This document shows, piece by piece, positions 10,871-22,200 of a stretch of 64,000 nucleotides of DNA. The translations under genes and the position numbers were made by a program. The stretch comes from Oscheius tipulae (taxonomy: Eukaryota; Nematoda; Chromadorea; Rhabditida; Rhabditidae), in the NCBI GenBank assembly GCA_037178975.1, contig JASJZH010000001.1, forward strand, positions 6,618,501 through 6,682,500, written 5' to 3'. Every line of letters begins with the position of its first letter. Position 1 is the first letter of the stretch. The notes below the pieces were generated by a model, which worked only from the letters and a program-made list of their open reading frames with translations, was not told the origin of the DNA and ran no database searches.

Positions 10871-12436
10871 ACATGTCTTTAGAACGTCAAGTGCAAATGT
10901 TGATTTCTGTCTTTTGATGGAGCTGTTTTTCTGGTGAGCGAATGATATGTAAATCAGTCCATTAGGTATTAGCTGATGGTTATTTTGGATTTAGCTCTCG
11001 ACAGAGCTCAGAGACCATTGCAAAAACACCTTCTGGCTCTAATCCCGTATCGGTATCGATCAAAAATTTTGGTATCGCACAACCCTGACACGGACGCCTC
11101 TTGCAAATTGTGAAGAGATATAGCAGTTGCCGACGTCAGAACTCACTAATTCGTCGACTTGTCTTATCTACCAGTCTTTTTGTCCGAAAACTCACCTGAA
11201 TACATAAAAAGTTTACTTTCTTTCCTTGTCAAAGATTGTGCCAGACAACGATGAGCTATCCTTCTCGAACACTGGACTCTGCCCCCAAAAAACTCCCGGA
11301 TAGCAATGTGGCACCACTCTTATCAGATGAACTATTCGGCTCCTTATAGCTTCCACATAGTTACCATATCAGTTCTTCAGGCTAAAATAAGCAATTCTAT
11401 TAGTTTAGCAGCTGGAAATCTTCTATACATTCCAGATCGTTTTTCGCAGTACTCTTTGTGATAGCTTCCAATCAAACTTAATTGACTCTTTTCTTTCAAA
11501 AGAGGCTTCTTGCTAAACGGGTGTATTAGATTTTCTCTTCTTCCTATTCGTCGTGTTGGAAAAATTCACATTAGCTATAAATTCTTTTGAGATATTGGGG
11601 TTGGACACATACTTGAGCAGGCTCTGTTCTAGTTTGACCGGTCTTAAGTTACCTGCTCTAAACCAGCGGCCTTAAAAATAACCGGTTTTAAAATTCCGAA
11701 AAAGTTCCAGCGAAGGGTTGGGATTTTCTTGATGTTTAAGACAGGTCGAATTTCTTCCGACCGTTAAAACTAGAATGGGGCCTTTGGACCTAGGTAACCT
11801 CGAAGATTGGTTGATGACTCTTCGTTACCTGCCATCCAACTTATTCTCATCAGTGTTGGCACACAAATTCTGTGACTAGGACTATTTTGAGTCTCGTTGC
11901 TCGTCACAGCACTGATAGGGTCATAACATTTTCTAGTCTGTTCAAAACTCTGTTTCGAAATTCTGGAATAGTCAAGTGTCATCTATTGAACCAGCCAGCA
12001 TCCATTCCAATTAAAACTACTGTTGCCCGAAGAGAGATGTACCTAATTGGCTCCTTCCTCTCCTCTCTCTTTCAAACGGAAATCATGAATTCTGCCTGCC
12101 TGCCGCACCTCACAATCGGTCAATTGCGAACACACACGTATTGACACAGCCACACGACTTCGTACACACATTTTCTTATTTCCTCTCTCTCCTGTTTGAT
12201 AAGTTTTTTAGTTCTGCCACTGGAGCGTGATAGTCGAGAGTCTTCCAGTTTCCCAATATTTTCTCTCTACTATCCACTTGTTTGTGTACTTCGTGTCCAT
12301 CACATTCACGTGTTTTAAAGCGTGTACTCTTCCGCCTGCCCTTCGATCCTGCCTCGTAAATCCTTTTTCCTTGCTTGCTTCCTTATTTCGCGTCCGTCAA
12401 ACACCAAGAGCTTCGAATAACGAACATTTCAGACGG
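10871..12436. other. intergenic, no gene recognised
   Basis: About 1.5 kb of AT-rich sequence between the inverted duplication and the START-domain gene. Open frames at 11770-11982 (-), 11872-12144 (+) and 12227-12529 (+) show no domain. CT-rich tracts at 12060-12200 could belong to the promoter or 5' leader of the downstream gene. Confidence 0.5.
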
Positions 12437-13351
12437 ATGAGAGCCGTTCAGTTGGAAGAACTTCATCCCAAGGACAAGGTAAAGGGGCTCGTTTTGCAGA
12501 TTATTTTTTCAGCTCCAAGCAGTTGTTGATGCTGCTGACCAGGCGGGTGAAGCCGCTCGGAGTATTATCTTCGATGAAGGTTGGTCTTTTGAAGTCTTTG
12601 GGCTTGATTCCACAGAAAATCGCTAGCAGACGAAACGAAATATGAATTCTAACCCTTTAGGCTTTGATGACCGTGTAGGTTGGAAATTAGACGCTCAGAA
12701 TGAAGAGGTGACTGTCCATTACAAGGACATCAACGGAAAGAGACACTTCGCCGCCCGGGTAGGTCTCTCGAGTCTCGAGAAGAAGATGCGGTCACAGACA
12801 AACGTTCCTTTCACATGCGAAATCGGCGTAGCTCTTAACTGGGACCACGTGGACAAAATGGCAGACTGGAATGACAACGTCAAGTTTAGCAAGCTAATAG
12901 GAAAGATTGGGCAAGACGTCGACCTGGCTCATGTGGGTTTTCCTTCTTCCTCCCAATGCCGATTTCAGTACGCCAGTAACGAGGTCTTCATGGTCAAGAG
13001 CAGAGAATTCCTCGTTGCCCGAAAACGCCTCGTGATTGGAGAGGCTTTGGTCGTGGCTGCACAATCCTGCTCTACGGACCTGGTCAACTTGACCGGTCAG
13101 GCTGTCGTGTAGGTCTCGAAAACACAGAAAAAGGTTTCAATTTTAGTGCTAACCTGAATCTCGGGGTAGGCCGCTACATTCCGGACAAGACAGACCCGAC
13201 ACACTCTCGATACGACTATGTGGTCTCCATGGATCTGAAAGGAATGATGCCGAGCTATCTGGTCAACCAAGTCATGGGAAAGATGGTCCTCTCCGACGTC
13301 GACAATCACCGCAAAAATGCGCAAGAGCATGGCAAACAATTTCAGGCCTAG
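12437..13351 (+). CDS. StAR-related lipid-transfer (START) domain protein
   Basis: A START-domain protein of about 220 residues, predicted to bind a lipid or sterol in a hydrophobic cavity. Six exons are separated by introns of roughly 34-85 nt; two (about 39 nt near 12758 and 36 nt near 12931) keep the frame open. Recognisable START blocks, compared with human StAR: 'ADWNDNVKFSKLIGKIGQD' (StAR GEWNPNVKEIKVLQKIGKD), a V-x-S-R-E-F-L-V-x-R-K-R block (PRDFVSVRCAKR), and the C-terminal 'DYVVSMDLKGMMP..LVNQVMGKMVLSDVDNHRKN' segment, residues after Y matching LLSIDLKGWLPKSIINQVL. It ends soon after the final helix, so it is START-only with no MENTAL or thioesterase domain. The start ATG lies 6 nt after a TTTCAG acceptor. 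Ligand and target membrane cannot be read from sequence. Confidence 0.85.
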
Positions 13352-14229
13352 AGGACAAGGCTAAATAATGAAAGTTATGCCATTTCGAGTGTTGGTCAAA
13401 CACGAGGGAGCTTAGAAAACGGCCAGTGTTCGAAGCCTTTCCCTCCTGTTGGCAGTCCTTCTTTCTGTCAGTGTTCTCGGAACACTTTGTAAACACAAAC
13501 AATAGTCATAACAAGATCCATTGTAACTGAACTTTATTGCTCTTGCAAAAGAAGTCCCATGTATCATCAAAACACCCTAACCAGTTCTTGGCCTGACCAG
13601 TACACAGCAGGTGATGAAGTGAAGAGACAATTTCCACTGTTTTCCCTCAGGGGAGATGCACTCTTGCTGACCAGTGAAGCGCTCGTTGGCAGATGCCCAG
13701 CCCCCACAAAATCAATTTGGTAGTATGTGGGCGAGAGAATGTTTCTTCCAATTCGGAATTTGTTCCCATCCACTGATTCTTTATCTTTTGGCTTCCAAAA
13801 AGGGCACAATGTTTGTCTTCTCTCCCCTTTCCCATCTCCCGGGGGTCCCCGTTCTTCCATATTCGACTTTTCGTTTTTATTTCTTTTCTCGCCCCGGCTG
13901 TTTCCACGTGTCTCGCACCATTTATTCGCCTTAAAAACCGATGCCTCCAGCTGCTCTCGAGAGAGCTTTTTCTAAAGAAAAAGGAGAGGGGCAGATGCTT
14001 GTCGCCAGTTTGTCTAATCGCCTCATTTATGCGGAGAAGCCACTACTCGTTAGGTTTGGCGCCTAGCTAATGGGGCGAAACTGTCTCTCCTTCTTCCTTT
14101 CGATATTGTCAGGCACCAGAGAGTTTCAAGGACTGCAGTTTCATTGTGTCTCATCTCCTTCTGTCAAACAGTCACTTGGGAAGTATTGCAAAGGAGCTAA
14201 AAACCTACCTCGTCAAAAAATACAAAACA
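13352..14229. other. 3' region and spacer, no gene recognised
   Basis: Sequence downstream of the START gene. A possible polyadenylation/3' end region lies near 13520-13560. Pyrimidine-rich tracts occur at 13810-13930. Overlapping open frames on both strands look like chance. Confidence 0.5.
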
Positions 14230-14302
14230 AGGTCTGCGCCGGGTTCGAACCGGCGGCCTTTTCGGTGTAAACGAAACGTGATAACCACTACACTAGCAGA
14301 CC
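14230..14302 (-). tRNA. tRNA-Val (anticodon UAC)
   Basis: A complete cloverleaf can be folded on the minus strand. The 7-bp acceptor stem is perfect (GGTCTGC with GCAGACC). The D arm is GTGTAGTGGTTATCAC, the anticodon stem TTTCG/CGAAA encloses the loop TTTACAC (anticodon TAC, valine codon GTA), and the T arm is GCCGG-TTCGAAC-CCGGC. Box A and box B are intact and an oligo-T run (TTGTTTTG) follows the 3' end as a polymerase III terminator. No intron. The discriminator base reads U, where A is usual for Val. Confidence 0.95.
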
Positions 14303-17300
14303 GTCTAGCTACAACGCCTATGGGTTAGTTGGTAGTCGCTGAAGGCTTGGGGCGAGTTTCCAAAGCCGCACTCTTCTTTTGTCAACGAAGCAACAAATTT
14401 GAACAGTTTCCAGTAGTCTGTGTACCAGATCTGTCAGAATATTTGACCACAGGACTCGTAGAGACTGGCATGCCATGAAATCTGTTATCAGAGGCGGCTG
14501 TTTGTCTTTTAGCTCTCGCGACTCTCTCTCTCTCTCACTCTCACTTTCTCCACCCGGGGCTAGTTCTGATTTTCTTCCTTTAAATCTCCTAAAATATCCC
14601 ACAGTGAATTGTGGTCAAAGAGTCCCCCAGGGAAGCAACGCCTCTTCCCTCCCCGCTTCGAGTGCCAATCTCCTTCTAGAAGCACATTGTCCTTTGCTAA
14701 TTTCTCGTTCATTTTGGGTGGCGTCTTGTTCCGGGAGCACGAGGGTTGTTATGATAAATGATTGCCCATCTCGTTCATTTTTCTTTGTCGAATGGACCAC
14801 ATGTTCGGATCTTTCCTACTTCATTTTCTAAGAGTCTTTCTACTGATTCACAGTTTCTCAAGTTTCGACATTTTTTCAGTTCTAGGAGCTAGCCTATGTG
14901 TCAGCGGCTTGTCGTCCGATTGATAGAGATGAATGGAAGGTCACGTATTTTGTTTCTCTTCGTTAGAGTAGCACACTTCCTACGTCACTAATCAGATTCT
15001 GTCTCTAGTTCCTCAACCCTTCATTCTTAGTTTCAAGGTAAGATCTAGGTCTGGAGAAGGGTTCAATTAGCGGTTTCGGGCCAAAGAAGATTGTGTCCTC
15101 CAATACGCGACAATCTCATTTCACTCATGTCTCCCTCTCTTTCTAATGACCCATAATTTGAATCCTCTCTTCCTCCTCCCTATAACGCATTCATATCACT
15201 GCCAATCTGGCGGTTTCCATAGGCAACAAGCTCTCACTCTCAAGTGTACGACTTTCCTCTCTCGATGCTAATTTCTGTCACAGTCAGTGAGAGAGAGACC
15301 AGTCGCCCCAGGCCTATTATTCAACTCGCGGCTGTTTATGGACACCGGCAGGCCGTGCGCGAACATAGTCACTCTCTGTCTCTTGTCGACCTTTTTATAC
15401 AAAAGTGAGCCAAAAAGTGGCTGGCGAGTAAACATTACGCATTCGGGCACCGCTGCCTTCAATGGGAGTGAAATTTAATAAACCTGCTGACAGCCGTTTA
15501 GGAGACTCACAAACCATGCATATTTTCACGCCATTTGTTCCGCCGCTCCTTTGGTATCCCCAGGTGGACATAAGACAACCTTGTCTATCAGGATCGACTG
15601 CCGCGATAGGCCAAATCCGTATCTTCATAAACAAATAGGTTCGGAGGCTATATTTTGCCGGATCCACTCATTCTTAATGTATGTTCTGCCAGTTCAATTA
15701 TCAAGAACATGTGTTTCTCTTCCGCCTGTTGCAATCTGCCTCTCTCTCTCACTCTCGCTCGATCTCAAATTTCGTGTGAAACATTAGCCACCACCTAGTA
15801 ACTACGACAAACTGGTTCTCAAGAGCCTAAAGCCGGCCACTGTTGTCCAGTTAATACTGACCACCCATGGCGCATGTTGCGACAGATTCCTCTTCAAAAA
15901 GACGTCCTAATCCTGGTCCGCGATTCCGATCTTGACCCATGTTTATCGTCTGTCGCTCCCATTTCTCTTTCGCTCCTGCTTACAGACCATTTGCAACTGT
16001 CTCTCATGATTCGGCCTTCTAGAAAAGTGCCCCTTTTTCACGCAAGTGAATCATCCAAGCCTGTTGCTACTTACCTCCTGTTTAGGTTTTGTCTCTATTG
16101 GCCCTTTTAAACGGACTTCAGATTTCTGTAAGTCTAAAAAGGGCTTGCTTCTGATTCACAAACCAGTCTATATTGTCAAACCGATCAAACGACGGTGATT
16201 ACAGATTGGAACAACTTTTGAGACCCGCCAATTTCACACTGAATGCCTGTCACCCAGATTGTACACCGAGAAAGCACTGAAAAGGCGTCTCAGTGAGTTC
16301 TTGATAAGCTCGCAATTGCGCAATAGCTAAGGCACCTTCAGTACTACCAAACTCTTTCGTTCGCCTCCTGATCTTACATACACGAGACTTTCTGTGAAAA
16401 TGAGACAGAAATCAAAGAACAGGAGTCCCAGTGCAACAGCTATATATAACTTTCTCTTGCAATGTCTAAAGTGGTGGATAAGTGTCCATAATCTCTGGCA
16501 GACGGAGCGGCGAGACGCATGTTTCAGAGGCTGCTCTTTGGGGCAGATGTCAATAGCTCATGGCGGCGGCCATTTGTTAGACGACCCCCCGGATACACAG
16601 CTCTTTCCTCTCTGGTCCTTTTCCACAATTGTTTTTTTCTCAAATACACATTCTTTGTGTCTCAAACTCATAGCTTGCAGCTCTTCCTTATGCGATGACA
16701 GAAGCCATTCTTCCATCGCCGCCAACTTCTCCAAACGGGATTTCAGCTGGAAAACGGTGAGTCTTTCACAGTTAGTTTTCTTTTTTCTAGGAAGTGATAG
16801 GCGGAAGAATCGACTCATGTAACGTAGCCTCTTTCTGTTTATGAGACAACCGTAAAACCTCAGTTAGAAGCCGTTCAATAGAGAGGTTTCTTTCCAAATC
16901 CCTCCTGTTATTTCCGACCAAACCTGAAGTAGGGGTTATCCTAGTCTGGTGAACTGTCTTTCTCGGCTCATCCTGAACAATAAGTTTTCTCACCCTCCTT
17001 TCTGACTCTTGTCACTCTGTCTGTCCCTCTATTTGTTAGGCTCCATACTTATTCCCCATCCCCCATCCCTCTCCCCACTCGATTATCATTCCGAATTTGT
17101 TTACCTCCTGTGCCTCTCTCACCACTTCCATTCCCGGATTTGGTGACTTGTCTATTTGTCAGCCTTCTCCTTCTCATTCCGCCCTCTCAAAAAATACGAC
17201 TCTTTAATTAGCATCCTTTGCATCCAATTCGATATAGGCTCTCTTTATCCAGCCATCCATCTCCATGCCACAAAATAAACGGGACACAAATCCAGTTTTC

Positions 17301-19286
17301 CTTTTCAATTCACTGCCGTACGGACAGTTGATCCAACAGACTCTTTGGCACAGTAATCGCTCCAAACGCCAGCCGGATTCCTTTTATACATTCATGTTTT
17401 TCGGATAATATTCCCTCCAGTTTGAAGCAACTCTTAAATTGGAGATGAGACTATGATGACATGTCCCTCGACTATAGTATCTTCACTGTTTGGCCAGTAG
17501 AGAAGAGAACAGGTGGCAAGTCAACTTTTGAAGTTCAAGATAAAACAAGTTGCTCTTGGAAAGTTTCACGGCAGAAAGAAATGGTTGACAGCGAAACTAT
17601 CTGACAGCTGATCTAGTTCTCAATGCCCTGTTGCTAATGTCTACTGTTGGCAAGTCAAGCAAAATCAAATGAGTTTAAGATATAGTGCCTTTAAGAGAAC
17701 GTTGCTCCTGTCAACTCGACTGGTGAGGGGTTGAAATAAGAGGAAGGGGTCCAGAACAGACTGACAGTAGAGGATAGAAACCAGGAGTCGTTGAAAGTAA
17801 TGAGGATTAAACTCTCATTGAGCCCCTAGGGTGACAGTTCTCTTGTTATCAAAATGCTAGTCACTGAGAGTTCTTTTAGAAAAACTCTTACACTCAAAAA
17901 AAATTGAAACAAACGGACGTAGAAACGTCTGAGGACCTCTCAGTTTATGCTAGGACAGCAAGGAATAATGATCAACACACGCCTCTCTCTGTGCCTCCTC
18001 CATCAACATTGTCACACCCTCTCCAGAGTTTACTCTCCCAATCTGACCACGCCAATCATTTTGGCAACTCGCGCGTCTCTATTTCCCTCTCATTACACTG
18101 GGTGGCCACTTTACATCTTGTCCCACTTTTGGCCCATTGTTTTGTTGTCCTTTCTGCCGTGCTTACGTGTCTCTTCTCCCGTCTTCTTCACGAATTGCTA
18201 TACGCGTTTTCTGTTATGTCTTTTGACGCAGCTGGTATTCATTAGTTCTTGCCTCTTTTCAATTTGGATTCGATAAACAAGCAGTCAATTTCCTCAGTGT
18301 CAGCTCTGTTGTGAGACTCAGGAGACTGAAGTTTCTTTTTCTCTTTCGCTCTAGGGAGAAAGCAGCACAACTGTAGACGTCAAAGGTTTCAACTCTTTTG
18401 TGCTACACGTGTTTCCTGTTCAAAGCGCTTGGCTATCACAGATTGGATAGCCGTTTTGACATCCAATGTTACCATTTGACCTATGAACTCAGGTCCTAAA
18501 CTTATCATTAAAACCGTCTGAAACTGTGAGCATGTTCCTTGTTTTGCAAACAGATCTTCCTTTAAAGATGAGGATGACTGCATACGTCAGAATCATGATC
18601 CTACTGGAATCGGATCTAAGCAAGCTTGATCCGACAACCTCTGCGTAGATTCGAGAGTTTGAATAACTGGTAGGAGCACGGAATCCTAAGAAGAAGTGGC
18701 TCGTAGTTGTTATTCTGACTTGTCGTGACTACATTTCATAACTAGTGTTGCCTCGTCTTCTGATCAGTCTTGAGAATTTCGGACACGAGCTCCTGTTTCT
18801 CGATCCTTATTTACTCTCCCGCAGCTCCATCTGTTCCATTTCCTTCCGCTTCTCGCCCTCTGGACCAGGTGGTCAATCTGCACTTCTCTCTCTACTGACT
18901 CTGCCCCAATTATCTTCACAGTCGATCATGCCTCTAGTATATTTCGGTTTTTTTTGCTCGCCCGCAGCCAAAGAAGGTCGAACTCCAATTATAGAGACTC
19001 GACAAGTGGTCGACCCTGTAGTGTTCGAAGGTCGCCTCTCGAGAAGTTCTGTTTCCCAGTGCGTTGGAAAGCGATTTCTCATGTGGAGAATCCTCTCCGC
19101 TAATCTCTTGAAATTGACCCTATTTGGCTCTTCTTCGAAGATCGTAAACTCCCTACTTTCGTGAAAGTTGCTTGTCATGTTCCATCCAATTTCGGGTCAC
19201 ATCAAGATCCTCCCCCAGATAATTTTGACTTTGACCGATGACATCTCTATCCGTTTTCTCAATTGAAGCCAAACTTTGAAGGTTTG
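14303..19286. other. sparse intergenic region
   Basis: About 5 kb with no confidently recognised gene. It is rich in CT/TC tracts (14520-14550, 15730-15760, 17050-17200). The minus strand has several open segments with protein-like composition (16558-16993, 18389-18583, 18873-19178); only the first can be joined by a credible intron and is listed separately. The last part should contain the promoter of the CaaX-tail gene that starts at 19287. Confidence 0.5.
16558..16993 (-). CDS. candidate coiled-coil exon pair, unknown protein
   Basis: Two overlapping minus-strand frames can be joined by removing a 37-nt intron (GTTACA...CTAG, about 16790-16826 on the plus strand), typical of intron length here. 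The joined peptide is charged and heptad-like: DLERNLSIERLLTEVLRL, then LKSRLEKLAAMEEWLLSSHK and EELQAMSLRHKE. A stop follows at 16558-16560. The 5' exon could begin at ATG 16993 or, since the sequence there reads TTATTGTTCAG, at an acceptor with further exons upstream. The plus strand also shows a possible intron (GTGAGT...CTAG) at the same place, so strand is uncertain. No family recognised. Confidence 0.3.
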
Positions 19287-22200
19287 ATGAATCGATTTTT
19301 CCGCCTATTTCGACGGCGCCAGGAGGGTAAAAAGTGAGTACATAGCCTCCTTAATCCATGAACTGTTATCGAAATTCGTTTTCAGGGTATCTTTTGGCAA
19401 CGACGCTGTTAAGACTTTCGTCTACGAGAAGGAGTCGGAGGAACACACTCCCATCATCCAGAGACAGCCTTTCACCGAGTAAGTCCATTTTTGATAGCTT
19501 CATAAACTTTCTTGGACAGTACTATGACTAACGGCTGAACCATCCCAGCCAGTCTCTCTCATATTTTTCCATCAAGCCCCAATCCCTACTCTTTTGTCTA
19601 ACGTGTTACTCTCCCAATACACAATCCCTCTCTGCATCTGCTTTACACGTAGCTGGTGAAAGTGATCCCTTCGGATAAACTGATAGTTCTCCCTCTCTCG
19701 ACTAAGCTCCCCCTTTCGTCTCCGTGTTACCTAGGAGAGTGCAGGGATGACGCAGAGACTCATAGATAGCGTCACCTGAAGAGGCGCCGGGTCTTTTTGT
19801 CCTGGGAGTGAGTGCAGCACGTGTAGAGACTCGAGAGTATAGACGAAAGAGAAAGAGCGTCGGGGGTGGAGAGTCTCACTCTCGCGCTCGCTCTCTCTTG
19901 TGGCTACTGCGGATTCCAGAGTCAGAGAGTCGGGATTCCCCCATGAGCAAGTAAGTTTTGTCTTCTCTAACAACTTCTCTTCTCATGGATAGTCTCTTTA
20001 TAGTACTAACTGTTTATTTCCTTGGGATTGTTTATGAGAAAGATGCTGCCAGAATCGCTTGCTAACTTTCTTTTCCTAAAATCCCCGTTTAGCTACAGTC
20101 ACAGTGCTGACCATGTACTTTCACTGTACCCTACTGAAATTTATGCCGGAAATGTTGGTCTGTCGCTCTCTTCTTCTAACGAAAGGCTGAATTTAGCGGT
20201 CAAAGTTCAGTGTTTCAGCAGAATTATTCTCGATTTCCATCAAACCGTTTCACTTTTCTTTCCATGTCCAATCCATTACCCTTTTTCAAGACACGCACGC
20301 GCGCCGCGGCAGCAGACATACAAAGAGGCGTCCAAAGACGAATCGCAAACAAATTCTATTCGATTTGTGGTATTCTTATGAGTTGTGTGTTCTTTTAGTA
20401 TAGCCGTTCTTCTGTTTCGAGCCATGCGCCTCCGTCTAAGAGAGAGAGAACGCTGTAATGTTCGTTGCTCGTCGCCCTATGTGTCCCTCAGAGCAGAGCA
20501 ACCGCCCTCGGCACCCTTTTTTCTCGTTCTTTTCATTCCGTTGGAAACACAAAATATGCAAAAGCAGCTGACACAAGTATCGGAGTTTTATCCACCCACT
20601 GCCGCCTCAAAATTGAGGGTAAACAGTCGCAGAACCAGTCGGGAGAAAGAGTCAACTGGGAAATAAGTTGATGATGCGAACCTTGTGAAACTTTACCTAG
20701 TGTTGTAGTCCTCTTTGTTTGTTTGGGAACACAAAAATTGTTTCAATTGGAGGAAGCGGACTTTATCACTGTTATCAAAAATGTTCTCAGCTGACTACGT
20801 ATTTGGCCACTTGACTCTGACAGCTCAGAGCAGAACGTCTGCCTTTCTCTTACTCTGAAGCCAATTTCCTTCTCTTTAAGACGTCTCATTTCATTAAGAA
20901 ACCCTTCCCGTTCGAGAGTGCACACCCATTGTCAGACCCCTCAAAAACGTTACTGAACCCAGACAAAAAGCCCGTTCCCTCGAGACCTTTTGAGTTCTTC
21001 TAAGCCAACCTCGTAAGCCCATCTTCGTTTTTGAAGAGTCTCTGTCTGTGAGTGTTTACCTCACACATGACTCTTCTTTTGTTGTCTTCGAGTTGACAGT
21101 TGTCTTTCATTCGAAGAAGTGGAGGCTTACCCCCTTTGGTCATCATCGCATTTGTCAAAAAGTAGAGAAACAACTTTTGATGGCTCGCTCTCCAGAGAGC
21201 GCCTATTTTTGGAACGGATGTGTCGAGATATACTGATGGTGTGTGAGAAGAATAACAAACAGTTATGGAGCCGCAGATTGATTGGATCCCTGAGGGGACT
21301 GTGGTCTAGTACAGGGGGTCTGTCACCTGAATGAGCTTTTTGATTGAGCTGTGGGATGCATCAAGCTAATTAGTCAGATTTGGCTGTGCCACAAACAAAT
21401 TGAGCGGATATGTCGGACAGATCGCTGTGTCAATAGAAATGGGATATTTATGGGCTGAACATTGGGAGCGAGGGATGCTCTCTGGTCCAGCCACTTCGAT
21501 CCCAATTTGCGATGGATCCTAATGGCATTCGTGCCGAGAGAGATTTCGGGTGAAAGTCACCCATTTGAGGACAATTAGATCCGTTTTTTGACTCTCCGCC
21601 AGAGCAGTGCTCTCTCTAGTCCAGGAGGCGAGCTTGACCTCATTCCACCACCGCTCTTTTGTTCAAATCGATAGCCGTGTGGCCATATGGCCAGTTGTTT
21701 TTGATTCTCGACTACCCTTGGCTCGCCTTTTCATTCATAGATTATGAGCGCCCGAATTCTGCCGACCCTCCTTCCAGCTCGATTAACGGCTTTGTTTTGC
21801 TCAATTTAAAGGGTAAGATTGGTGGAAAACAGATGAATCTCTCGTTCTGGATTGGCCCATTTTATAGACGGCTGACTCTTATCGTGTTCTGTTCAAATGT
21901 CTCTTTCTTTTTAACGATTGTTTCCTTGACAGATTGAGCAAGTAATATTTTTTTCTTCCTCTCCAAAAGAACAATGCCTTTTACCCACATTTACCTCCCA
22001 TACCTCTCTTTACTCTGCTGTTGGTCGGCTCCTTTCCCAGTCAGCGTAACCCAATACCTCCTTGGCAAATAGCAAAACTTGTGTCGGCCCCAAATGGCTC
22101 CAAGACTGCCCAATTTGCAACACTAAATACTCGTCGTCCATCTCTCCCTCTGCGGAGAGCTCCGTTCTCTCGCTCTGTCTCTCGCTCGTCTAGGAGCGAT

